DNA of 64,000 nt from Trametopsis cervina. Taxonomy: Eukaryota > Basidiomycota > Agaricomycetes > Polyporales > Irpicaceae. The stretch is from NCBI GenBank assembly GCA_022385755.1, contig MU278348.1, positions 903,035-967,034 on the forward strand. Direction: 5' to 3'. Positions 46,821-57,818 of the stretch are shown here, piece by piece. The notes below the pieces were generated by a model that was given only the letters and a program-made list of their open reading frames with translations, was not told where the DNA came from and did no database searches. Each line of letters begins with the position of its first letter. The first letter of the stretch is position 1. The position numbers and the translations under genes were made by a program.

Positions 46821-49134
46821 CTAATAAGGACGATAGCGGTTAGTCCCCACGATGTCGGGGTGACTGTAACGGTTGCGGTTTGACGGCGAGAGAGGGGTTG
46901 ACTGGATGGGATGCGCAGCAGTGCGCGAACGCTTTGGCGTCGATGGGCAAACGGGCGGAGGTAGGCTGGGTGTGTAGTTTGATGGTCCAGCCATTGGAGA
47001 TTGAAGCAGAGCCATCGACGGGCCCTCAACAGCAGTGTGATTCTCGTCGTACATGTCATCAAGTCGACGACGTCCCGAGGTACGAGGGAAGAGACCGGAG
47101 AACCGTTCGTCATCAGTGAGCTCCGAGTGAGCAGTGAAGTGGGTGCGGATACGTGTGCGGAGGGTCTTCACAGTGTCTGTCTTCGCGTCCACTGTCATTC
47201 CCAGGATGAGTGCAATGTCTTCGAGATCGTCACGCAAGCATTGCGATAGCGGTTTGGAAAAGCGAACCGCGGACCCCAACTGAGCGAGATGAGCGCGGCG
47301 CCGTTGAGTCTCAGCCGCCTTGTCCGCATGAGCCTTCTCCTTCGCCGCTAGCTTTGCAGCCCGGGTCTCGTTATCAATCGCCTGCTGATCCCATAGAAGC
47401 CATGCCTCGTCGCTGGTCAGGTGAGCCACTTGTGTCTTGAGTGTACGGCGCTGCTTCTTACCAGCAGCTGCATTGAGTTGGTTCTTGAGGACCTTGTTCT
47501 CTTCTCGAACGAAATGGCAGTGAGTGAGCGCATGCTCCGCCTGTTCGTGAGCCTTCCTAGCCTCTTCAACTGCATGGTTGGCAATCTGGATGAGGGTCGC
47601 TTTGGGGAGCTGTGAGTCCGGGTTGACAGGGTTGATCACCAGCGGAGGAATGGTGGAAGAGACAGAGTGTGTTGGCGCTGAAAGGGATGATGATGATGGT
47701 TCCGGGTCGGCGTCATCTGTAGCCTCATCATCCTCTTCATCGGCCTCTTCTTCGCTCTCGTCGTCGCTGAAATCAACCTCGTAGGAATGTTGTTCACCCT
47801 CATCCTCGTTGGCAGGTGTCAATATCTGAGAGGTTGTATCGGGGAATGATTCCGGAAGATGAGATTGGGTAGATGTAACATTGCTAGGAGCGAAGTCACC
47901 GGCAGTGAAGACAGCTGAGTTCAGAGGTGCAAGGCCTGTCTTCTTCCAAGCTGCCACAATCACCTCCGGAGACATGCATTTATCACGAACAGCAAGATAC
48001 TCGCGAACAAAATCTCCACGGAGGATGTTCTCATGTGTCTCCTCAATGACCTCTTCGCAGCGCTCTAACCATTTCTTCGCCAGTAGTCCAAAACACCCTA
48101 CGTCGAGTGGTTGTGTCTTGTGAGTGGTGTGAGGTGGAAGACGGAAAAGGTGAACATTGTGTTTGCGGCCAAGTTCCGCCATCTCGCGAGCACAGTGAGA
48201 GCCATGACCATCGACAATGAGAAGGATTGGTTCATCGGCACTTTCAGCACGTGCACGAGCTTGAGGTATGAACGTCTTCTCAAACCACTGAAGGCACTGA
48301 TAATCGTCTGTCCAGCCATTCTCGGTGGTGCCGACACTGTCGGTAGGTTAGCATGTCCGATCGCTACAGATATGTACATACTTACCTCGCATAAGGACGA
48401 TTTGCACAGGCTGCAAACCACTCCATGTCAAAGGTAGTACCATTGAAAACAAAGCCTGGGGTGAGTGAATCGCCATCCGCAGATACACACTCAATAATCG
48501 TGACAAGCTCCAGATCTGCACTTCGCTTCTTGTATCGCATCCGCTCATACCGTGAATGAAAGTACTTTACGCCACTCGACTTCCGTCCACCACCCATTTG
48601 CGCGCCCTTTTCATCCATGTTGTATGTATTACGAAGCTTGAACGGACCGCACTTCTGTATCATGGCCAAGTAATCTGCAAAATGCTGTGAAATTGCTGTC
48701 GGATTGAAGCACCGGGCGCGCTTTGGATCCAAAGGCAACAACTTCGAGTAAACAAGATCAGGATTGCGTTTTCGGAACCGGTCCACCCATTTCCAGCTCG
48801 GCGGACTCCTTCCAGTCAACCTCGCAACCTTCAACCGTAGCCTTGCCCGACTCACAGGCGTACCCTGGGACGACCACAACTGTAACCATAGTGCCAGGAC
48901 CTTTTCCTGCACCTTTGACAAGATCCGTTGCCGTTTATGGCCATCCGCGGGAGGGCAGTTGAGATTTTGGTACCGGCAGCGAAGTGTGTAGTATGGTACA
49001 TCAAACTGAGTTGCAGCTGCAACGAGATTGACGACCTTCTGTTGTCGCAGATATGTGCACGCCTCTGAGATACGGGCCTCCTGTCCCAGCTTTTGTGTAA
49101 CCTTGTCGACTCTGGATGCTTTTGGCCTTGGCAT
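46821..49134 (-). CDS. Pogo/Fot1-family DDE transposase
   Basis: Exons 49134-48386 and 48336-46821 with a 49-base intron give 754 residues. The N-terminus has a psq/CENP-B-type helix-turn-helix pair (ISEACTYLRQQKVVNLVAAA; LSKVQEKVLALWLQLWSS and WKWVDRFRKRNPDL) for binding the ends. The catalytic triad is visible as YNMDEKGAQMG, LLIVDGHGSHC and THKTQPLDVGCFG, a DD35D spacing by count. The C-terminal third is acidic then helical (SDDESEEEADEEDDEATDD; AHEQAEHALTHCHFVREENK) and Pro-rich at the end. ATG 49134 (MPRPKASRVDK) is the first ATG of the open frame. No stop or frameshift interrupts the domains, so the enzyme may be functional. Confidence 0.92.
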
Positions 49135-49735
49135 ACATGCGCGGTCGTGTTCAGGCGGGGACGAACTTGACGGCGGTGTATGAAGAGGCGAGTAGTTCGT
49201 CGTAGGCTGTGTCAACACCGCTGCACTCAACCACCAAATATTATAGTCTTTGATCTTTCATTTTGACCCGCCGTACACTAAGTAGAGCCACAGAAATCCA
49301 CTGCGGGAATGGCTACTTTCAGCAAAGCCCTCTACTACGTCACTGCGAGCGTTTGGCGGGGTTTCAATCTTGTCACTCTGCCTGCTGCCCTTTGTCACGC
49401 GTATTTGCTTGCTGTCTCGTCTGAGCTGCTGTGCAGTACATTTCAATGGATCGAAGTAGACAGGATGGATGTACACTGTACTTAAAAGTTCACCTACAAT
49501 TTTCAGTCAAATCGGCCACAGACATCTTTGGGATCTCTGAGAATGGACACACAGAGCGCCCGTCAACACCGCAAAAAAACACCCGGTAAGACTCGGTAGC
49601 TCTCGTGCTTTCCTCGAATATCCTGAAAACCATACAGCACTGTAGAACATAAATGTATCTATGTAGTACAACTTATACCGGACCCAAAAACACGAAGGGG
49701 GTGGCTGCCGAGGTCGATTTGCAACACCTGTCCAC

Positions 49736-49759
49736 TTTGCAAAACCCGTCTCACGACAG
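49736..49759 (-). repeat. Right terminal inverted repeat
   Basis: 24 bases whose minus-strand reading starts CTGTCGTGAGACGGG, followed on the plus strand by TA. Pairs with the left repeat with one mismatch. Confidence 0.9.
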
Positions 49760-50022
49760 TACCCCTTCGGAGCGGGGTTGGTCGCGGCTTTCACTCTGGA
49801 AGCTACTTGGAGAAACCTCTGCTCAACTCCCACCGACCATGTGTAAGGCGTGGGCGAAGACAACTTATTGAAGCCAATACTCGTGCTTAACTGTATCCGC
49901 ACGCTTCGCCTCTTGCGCCTTCAAGACGGCTCGGACTGCACTGCAATTGCCCCTCTATCTGTTATCACTACTATCTATTTTCCTCTTAATCTCGCGTTGA
50001 CCACAAATTGAATGCTCTCACC

Positions 50023-53000
50023 ATGAGCTTTGCACACGACATCGATAACGACCTGTTTGATTTCCAGCCGCTTTCCCTCCAGAGCCTCGAGGAACCCGCA
50101 CGAGAGCAGCATAACGCTCATATATCTACCCTGACTCCTCTCTTCGAGGTCCGCCACACCTGTCCCATGCAGTCCGAGGGATCCATCGTAGACACCGACT
50201 CCCCGATGACGGACAAAGGCAAGGCAAGTGCGACGTCCTCCGAACCCATGACCATACCGGTCTCAGCAGGCGGCGAGGACGAGATCGATTTATTCTCCAT
50301 GTCGTTCTCGTCCGCAGGCTCGTCTAGCAGAAGGTACGAGAGCCTCCCCGCATACGATTTCCAGACAGCAGAGGCAATAGCCTTCTTCGATTCCGAGGGC
50401 ATTGCGGAGGTGGCGTTGGAGGACGAGGCGGATGGTGCCGCAGCAGACAAAGGCAAGGCTCGAGAGCGACCACCCACTCTTCCACCCCTTTCCTTCTCTC
50501 CCACCGAATTTATGTACGGCAGCGTCGACTGGCCATCTGCAGCAGGGCCGTCCTCTTACGGCTCTGGCCATATACCAAGCAGCAGCGAGGGCTTCAGCCC
50601 TGTCTCTATATCTGCGGCTCTCGAGGCGTCCATGAGCACCCCCACGAGTCCGGAAATGCCATCTCTCGTTGCGTCAGACGCGCATCGTCGGCGCACCGTG
50701 TCTGGTACTTCGAGGCGTTCACTGTCTGTACCAACGATACCGCGCATGAAGGTCAAGTTCACTGGAATCAAGGGGCCTAAAGGGCCCTCCGGTACTCTGG
50801 CAAGGAAGTTGTTGTTCAGGAAGAGCCCTCCGACCAGCCCACAGCCGCGGGTAATCAACTTGCAAGAGACCGCAACGAATTCAGCGATGCTCTCTGACAT
50901 TGGCTTCCTGGGGACAGGCAATTGCCTCAGTCCGTGGTCTCGAAGCCCACCAGCCACGCCGTTTGTGGAAACCAATTCCGTCTGGGGCGTGGTCGATTCG
51001 AGACCCATGAACAAAGACCTCTCTCTTAGCACTTCCTTGCCCATCAGAACCAAGGGCCGTTCCTATTCTTCGCCTTTGCCTTTCCCTTCTACTTCCATTT
51101 TCGATATCGTCCCTCTGGACGCGGTGGACATTTTCGGGTCATTGCCGGCGGCTGAACCAGCTTATTTCGACGAACACCTCCCGCGTGAAGTGAAACTACT
51201 CATTTTCACCGCATTACTCGACAGTCACGAGGCTGAATTTGAGAAACGCGTGCAAGACAGCAGTAGATGGACCGCTCTGAAAGCAGCATCCTCGCGTAGC
51301 AAGTGGGTAGGCCGAGAGAAAGGGTTCAGAGAACTGGTCAAATTAAGCAGGGTTGGTATCCTCCCTTAGCTCCTCGCATCGCATGTAGATGATGCACGCG
51401 CTCACTGCCTGGTCCGTTCACTGTAGGTTTCGCGTTCATGGCGAGAACTCGCTTTCGATGGCCAACTCTGGTCAAATCTCGACTTACGCGCGTTCCCGAA
51501 AGTCCATTCCAGCGTTCTCGTCCGCATTTCGCAGCTCGCTGGCGGTTTTATACAACATTTGAGCCTCGCAGGCATTAGCAATGTGTCCCCTGCGACCCTC
51601 ATGGACATGTCTCACCATCTTTCTGTGCACCCCGCTCTTCCTGGCGATTTGTCCAGCACAACTCACAATCGGCTTACCTCCCTTGACCTGCGGGGCTGTC
51701 CGGCTCTCACTTCTCGCTCACTCCATCATATCCTTATTCGCTCGCCACTTCTAGAAAGACTTTGTCTTAGAGGCCAGAAATGCGTATTGGACACTACATG
51801 TGACGTCTTGGCGAATTACTGCCCAAGACTGGTTTCACTCGACCTGAGCCGATGTTCAAACCTTACTGGAGACGGAATACGCTCAGCCGCGTCGTACGCT
51901 ATATCTCGCGGAGAACACATGCGGCTCAAGCAGCTTAAGTTATCTGGATTGAGGAAGGTTTCTGACGAGACGATGCGCATACTGGGCAAGGCTACTCCCC
52001 TGCTCGAAGTTCTTGACCTCAGCTACGCCAGGGATCTGCACAACTCGGCCATCGAAGCCTTCGTCTCCTGTACAGAAGAGGAGGCGCAGGGCACAGAAGC
52101 GGTGCAGCTCACTGCTAGGGAGGCTGGCCGTGATGTTTCGAATTCTGGACGTTACTGGAGACGCGTTACCCGTCTACGCCACCTCAACCTGTCGTGCTGT
52201 GTGCTACTCACGGATCACGCATGCTCTCACCTCGCCCACGCAGTTCCTAGGCTGGAGTTCCTCGAGCTTGCTGGTATCGGCCCCGACATGGGAAATGATG
52301 GGCTGGTCCGCCTACTGAATACAACCCCATTCATTCGTCGCTTGGATCTCGAAGACGCTACGGATGTGTCAGACGATGTCCTGGTAGCCCTGACACCCAC
52401 TGCCCCTGTCCCCGCCCCTCAGTCACGCAGCGCCGCAGTGCCCCCTGAGCCGGGTCATGCGCTGGAACACTTGATTATCTCCTACTCTAACGTCGAGAGC
52501 GAGACGCTTTCGGAGCTCATCCGCGCCTGCCCGCGTCTGCGGGTCCTCGAAGCGGACAACACCCGGATGACGAGCCTCACGCTGAAGGAGTTTGTGCAGA
52601 CCGCGCGGAGGCGGAACACCGTGGACGCGAAGCTAGTGGCGGTGGATTGTAGGAGCGTGGGCGAGTTTTCGGTGAAGGACATGACGCCGTACACGCGTCC
52701 GAGACTCGGTTGGCGGTCGTGGCATGCCCGCAAACTCGGATATCTGGACGGGAGGGACAACGAGGAACTGACTGTAGGGCAGGACGAATGTGACCCGCAT
52801 AGGGTCGTTGTCAAGACGTTCTACTCGTGGCAGACCGTCGACGCTGTTCAGGCAGCAAGGGAGAAGAAACGCAAGTCCGGTTCGAGGAGAAGTGCCAATA
52901 CGACTGGCACGAGCAGCAATGCAGAGGACACGGATTCCCCAAACACTGGCCGTGCTAGATGGTGGTCACCGAATGGAAGGAGGTCCACTGGACCGAGCAC

Positions 53001-53055
53001 ACCGACACTTCTGGACCTGAATACAGACAGAGGCGAAAGTTGTATCATCATGTAG
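50023..53055 (+). CDS. F-box/leucine-rich-repeat protein with C-terminal CaaX motif
   Basis: Two exons (50023-51351 and 51427-53055) give 985 residues. The N-terminal 390 residues are Ser/Pro-rich and probably disordered. An F-box follows (HLPREVKLLIFTALLDSH and, across the intron, VSRSWRELAFDGQLWSNLDLR). Then come about ten leucine-rich repeats of the cysteine-containing type (LTSLDLRGCPALTSRSL, LVSLDLSRCSNLTGDGI, LRHLNLSCCVLLTDHAC, LEFLELAGIG). The protein would be the substrate receptor of an SCF ubiquitin ligase. The final residues are ESCIIM, a canonical CaaX box predicting farnesylation and membrane attachment, as known for mammalian FBXL2 and FBXL20. The target is unknown. ATG 50023 is the first in frame. 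Confidence 0.9.
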
Positions 53056-53495
53056 AGGTTTCCTGTAGGATATTGTATATTATTGCTCGACTCCCGTTGT
53101 TGTATTTTTTTTATTGTTGTACCGATTCCGTGTTCATTAGCTCTGTACTTTGCTCACTGTAGACTCTTCTGCTCTTCACCACAAGCATGGCATGTAAATA
53201 CCTTGTATCTTATCTTCTCCACACTCCTTGCACTCGATATGATGATGAATGCATGATCTGCAATATACGAGTGCGCAATAGTATGATACAGTAAAACGTA
53301 AAGAGCAGCAACCCACAGGAGGCACCGAAATAGAGGCAGCAAAGATTCACGAGCAGAACATGAGTCGCCATGATACGAGCAAATAACGTTCAGAGGCGAT
53401 AGCAGCATATACGCGCTAAAGAATAGGGTATTGAGGCTGGCCATAGAGTGGCATGTGCATAGACCGAGCGCGGGTCATAAAGCGCCCATGCAGTC
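53056..53495. other. Intergenic, convergent 3' ends
   Basis: About 440 bases. Contains T-rich 3' flank of the F-box gene (near 53105). No gene recognised. Confidence 0.5.
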
Positions 53496-53833
53496 TCAGG
53501 CCTTCTCCTTCTCCTTCTGCTTGTTCCAATTGTCAATAACAAGCTTGAACCTAGGTTTGAACGTTATCAACATGTGCATACATGCAAGAGAAAAAGAAGG
53601 CAAGCCTCACCTCTCCTTGCTGTCGAGGTCAGGGTTCTCCTCCTTGAGGCGCGCCGTTTCAGTCTGCATGAACTTGTTGAACGGCGTGAGCTTTTTCCTG
53701 CCGCCTGCCGACGTCTTTCCTGTACACATTGTCACAGTCAACACGCTGGCACCACTCCAAGGGGATAGGGGCACTCACTCTTCTTGGGCTGGGCGGCAGC
53801 GGGTGTACTGTTCTTCTGAGTCGTGGTGACCAT
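53496..53833 (-). CDS. Small HMG/YABBY-like protein
   Basis: Three exons, about 75-80 residues. After MVTTTQKNSTPAAAQPKK comes KKLTPFNKFMQTETARLKEENPDL, then, after an intron, RFKLVIDNWNKQKEKEKA. The pattern PFNxFMxxExARLKxExP...RFKxxxxNW is the single HMG-like helix pair of the small fungal YABBY-like proteins, likely nuclear and DNA-binding. Lysine-rich ends fit this. No catalytic function. Start ATG 53833 and stop TGA at 53496-53498 are clear; the exact edge of the first intron (after PKK) is approximate. Confidence 0.8.
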
Positions 53834-54472
53834 TATTTCGACTGCGAGTGGTCTGGAGCGCGTGAATTGAGGTCTCAGGAGTGCGAAAGACAGGGAACTG
53901 ACCTTATGTGAGGGGTTTGCTCGAGGAAAGCAAGGGCAGCAGATGGGCAGGGGGAGGGAGGGAGTGACGCATAGCGAGGGGGGTCCTTATAGGCTAAGGC
54001 TGCACGGACTGCTCAACTGACAGCAACTGACCGTGCCCAACTGAAACAAACTCCGATAAACAGACCCTCCGTCATCAGGACCTCTGCCACCTGCCTGGCT
54101 TGCACCCAGCCGCTGTCTGCTGCGAGTAGCTTATTTGGTGAGCTCAAGGGCTAGGAGAGTAGCAAGCATGAAGCTGGGCGATTCTGAGGTCTTTCGAGAC
54201 AGTCACGGCCGAAGTCCGCATGGCTAGGACATAGGCGTTTGTACATCGAGGATGCCCTCGGGGTCCTGAGCGTGGGAAAGCAACCAAACAAACGCGTCGC
54301 GTCGGCGTCTAGACCACTCACGCGCTCGCGCATACATATTACTTATCGCAGGGTTGGCCAGTCGTTCCATATCAACGCGTGTTCTATCCCCTTTCAATCC
54401 ATTTGTTTTCTGATACCATCATGTACGGCTAAAATTCTTACAATAGCCTCACCACTGGGTCTCAGCAATGCC
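53834..54472. other. Intergenic, about 640 bases
   Basis: Promoter of the HMG-like gene and 3' flank of VPS33. Short frames only; nothing supportable. Confidence 0.45.
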
Positions 54473-57287
54473 TCAGATGGTCACTTCTTGAGACGAGCTC
54501 GCTCCCAGCCCGGTATCAGCGAGGCTCTCGACTAGGCTAACCCCGCTCACTATGCCCGTGGTCGCAATCAAGAATTTGCGCCCTACGAGACCAATGACGA
54601 TTCAGCTCGACACGATCATCAAAACTCTCGTTCAATGGGATGACTCACCGATGTTCTGCCTTCCAACCCAGCGAAGAGCGGCGATCTCCGTGTATGTACA
54701 TCCGCCCAGGAAGAACACGACAGTGGTCGTCGGGCGTTCCTTTGGAAGCACTGGAAAGTTTGATTAAGAAGGAAGGATAGCCACGATGTCAGCTGTGTGA
54801 AATGCGGGGCGCAGAAGAGAAAGCACGCGTGGGGAACAAGGAAACTTACTGAGCGTCGACATTGTCGGGGCGGTTGTTTCGGACGCCCCAGGCACCTTCT
54901 GGACAATGTCCACCGTCTCGCCTGGAATGCTGCCCATAACATCCTCGAAGCCTTTCCACCCAACAATGGGATGCGCCTGCACTTTCGGGGTCGCACCGCC
55001 CCTGACGGCACGCTGAGCAGTGGCGGCAATCTTCTTGTCCTTTTCTCCCGCTGGGTTGCTCAGAACCCCACCCTTCTGCGCTACGCATTGCACCAGTCGC
55101 ACGGTGATTGGTGCGTACCCGGAGTACACATAGCTGATGTCGTTCTCGAGCTCTTCTAGCGGATCAGGGTCTTCGATGAGAAGCCGCAATGATTTACGGA
55201 GGGATGTGTATGGGAATTTGGCCGCGGTCGCTGTTGCTGCGGTGGCTGAAGCCGGTAGAGGGTTGGGCAAGAGTAATGAGAGTGGCGGAGACGCCAGGGT
55301 GAGTAAGAGGGGGAGATGGTTGTAGCCATATGCCTGGAAAGGGTCGAAATATCAGAAGAGTCTATGAAAACATAGCCAGGTGACCACCTACCTGGAGTAT
55401 TTCCCGCTTCAGGTTCTCAAGGGCCTTCGTTTTGATGCCGCCTGTGAGAATGCTTGCGAGACATAGCAGGCGAATCACGACCTGCATGTCAGCACCTTGT
55501 GCAACCAGCTCTTCGATAGCAGCGATCTGCCCGTTGACGTCATATGAGGCCAGAAGATCTGCAACATGGTACCCGTAATCAGGGACTAGGCATGGGCGAT
55601 AGGTCAGGTGTGTGGCACGAACTTTGTTGGATCTCAAGCGATTTGTTAAAGACGTCGGTGCGCGTCTGAGGGACAAGTAGCTCGGATAGGCCGGTGTCTG
55701 TCTCTCACGTTAGAGGTAGGCCTAGAAGTAGGCGACGATAGACTAACGTAGTCGTAGGGCCTGATGCTCAGTCTGCAGACCACCAAGTTTTCCCACGAAG
55801 TCGCGTAGTTGTGCCACTGTCTTCGCTTGATGTCTGAGCTACAAAGAGGTCATCAGTCACTAGCATTATGAAGAAACAAGATATCAAGAGACTTTATAGT
55901 CTTCATCCAATCGTCTCGCCACCTGATTGAGCTTCTTTCCAACGGTCGAGAAGTTGAGATCACGCAGTTCAGCGAATAAGGGATCGGTAGCAGTTGTGAG
56001 ATGATGTTTCTTCTTCTTCTCCTTCGTCAAAGAGGTTGAAGGTGCAGCAGTTGTCGACGGTGGCGTCGACGCAGAGGGATTGGGCGCGGTCGGTGGGGCG
56101 AGAAGGGATACAGGAATCTCGACATGGGCTTCTCATCAACGAAATTAGGAGTCCAGAATCCCAGAAGCGTACGAGCACCTCTTACAGTTTCGGATACCAA
56201 TTAATTCATCCACGAGACCTTCGTACGTGAGTTGCGTTAGTAACGGCGTGACAAGGTCGACCCGTCTGTCAATCACAATGAGGCAGTCTAGCTTGTCTGA
56301 TATAGAGCGCAGTTGGCTGTTGGGACCACCCTCAGGTGCGTTGTTTAGGTTTTTAGTCAACAAATGCGATAGACGCTATGGAAAGTGTGAGGACGATATG
56401 TGAAATGATACTGAAGTTAAACGCACCGAGGCGTAGTCTCCCTTGCCGACTATGCGGGGAAATGCACCAAATTGACTTTGCAGACTTGTGAGAGCCTGCA
56501 TGGAGTCATATACAACGGTCTCATCTCCGTCCTGAAGGAATATTAGTATCTATTCTGTCAAGGTCCATGAATAAATACATACCGCCCATATCTCCTTAAA
56601 CGCAGTATCATGTTCTAGCGAGATGACGTCGTCTGCGATAGGGATAAACTGCAGGTTGTACGCGGCAATTGTGACATCCCCAAGTACGCCTTCTTCTTCC
56701 AGTATTCTAGTCACCAGTGTCGAGGTTCTTGGAACGAGAAACAACGTATATGTGTGACGCTGAGCTTCCCTAGCGTGTCGTTTGATCTGGTCTTCGAAGT
56801 AACTATGAGAAACAGATACAAGCGGAATCCAACGTGGATAGCATACCAGCAATGATCTTGATGTACTTAATCTTGGGCCGACATAGATACACGACATTGG
56901 TAGTTGTTGCAGTCAAAGGGCCTGGCTCGAGCCAGAACATCTTGTCTACACCATGGTGCTATAGCTATTGCTGAGTGCACGTTTCATAGGCGCATAGTTC
57001 GCAACGCACCTTGAGGAGTGCAACCTCTGTCACTAAGCCCAGCGGTCCCGCCAGTGAGCTATCCAACACGAGTGTCTTTGCGCCATTTACCTGGAGGCGT
57101 TAAACATATTACAGCGACCGCACTGCATGCAGACTAGACCAGGACATACGGAGTTCAACGCGTCTACCAAAGCCTTCCTAGCAACCTCTTTCAGTATGGA
57201 CACGTCCAGGAGAGGTTCATCCTCGTTCTTTGTTCTCTCAGTCGTTGTCGGTTCGTCGAAGGTGGAGGTGGAAGGAGCTGCAGCCAT
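54473..57287 (-). CDS. VPS33: Vacuolar sorting Sec1/Munc18 protein VPS33
   Basis: Around ten exons, roughly 700 residues. The N-terminus is [16 protein letters not shown]-family features in order: [111 protein letters not shown], and the C-terminal [38 protein letters not shown]. The [20 protein letters not shown] block and the FLGGxTYxEIAALR end are typical of Vps33 rather than Sly1, Vps45 or Sec1. It is the SNARE-binding subunit of the HOPS and CORVET tethers at endosome and vacuole. A low-complexity Ser/Thr/Pro and poly-Lys insertion sits near 56000-56110. The stop is TGA at 54473. Confidence 0.92.
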
Positions 57288-57818
57288 CGTTGCAGGATGG
57301 GATGGGCGCTTCGAAAGACACGAGCTACGAATGGTAGACGCGCGGTGTGTTCATAAGGTCGCGACACCCACTCGGAGGGCGCATCGACTTCACAGCTATC
57401 CTCACCACTTCCTGCTATCCTCCTATCCTCCTATCCTATTATGATAGCTGCGCTTTGCACCACTGTCATAAGCTGAACAAACGAGTCCGTTGTGCCTTAG
57501 AAAGCCTTCGTACATAATATAAAGGTACGCGTTTGCTATTCTTGGATAGATGACCTCTGAAACATCCATCGAGTTAGACCAGATAGTCATATCAGCTGTC
57601 TTGATTAGTTCCAGTCTGCGGCCATGTAGCTGTGCCCAGGTTGTCAAGGGGGGCCGGGAAAAATAAGCACCATATCGATCATTTCGCCACCGATAGTTAG
57701 GCCAGTTAATGCATAGCCTATTATTCTTGGTACTTCAATTAACAGGCCAGAACCCATCTCCGGTATTCCCCCACACATACGTCGACGTGCAGTCCTAGTG
57801 TGATTCTTCGGAGCAGCC
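57288..57818. other. Divergent promoter region with short CCTCCTAT repeats
   Basis: About 530 bases between VPS33 and the methyltransferase gene. A short tandem tract (units of tatcctcc) lies at about 57414-57438. No gene recognised. Confidence 0.5.

Larger units (their letters stand above)
46368..49759 (-). mobile_element. Pogo/Fot1-like Tc1-mariner DNA transposon, apparently complete
   Basis: A 3,392-base element bounded by 24-base terminal inverted repeats (46368-46391 and 49736-49759) differing at one position. TA dinucleotides at 46366-46367 and 49760-49761 flank it, as expected for TA target-site duplication. It encodes one intact two-exon transposase on the minus strand. The ends begin CTGTC and share GAGACGGGTTTTGCAAA. 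An intact coding frame and near-identical ends suggest recent insertion. The right end lies 263 bases upstream of the F-box gene ATG, where it could affect expression. Confidence 0.88.

Noticed and set aside
46821..49134. CENP-B-like domesticated host gene
   Set aside because: Flanking TIRs and TA duplication show that it belongs to a transposon.
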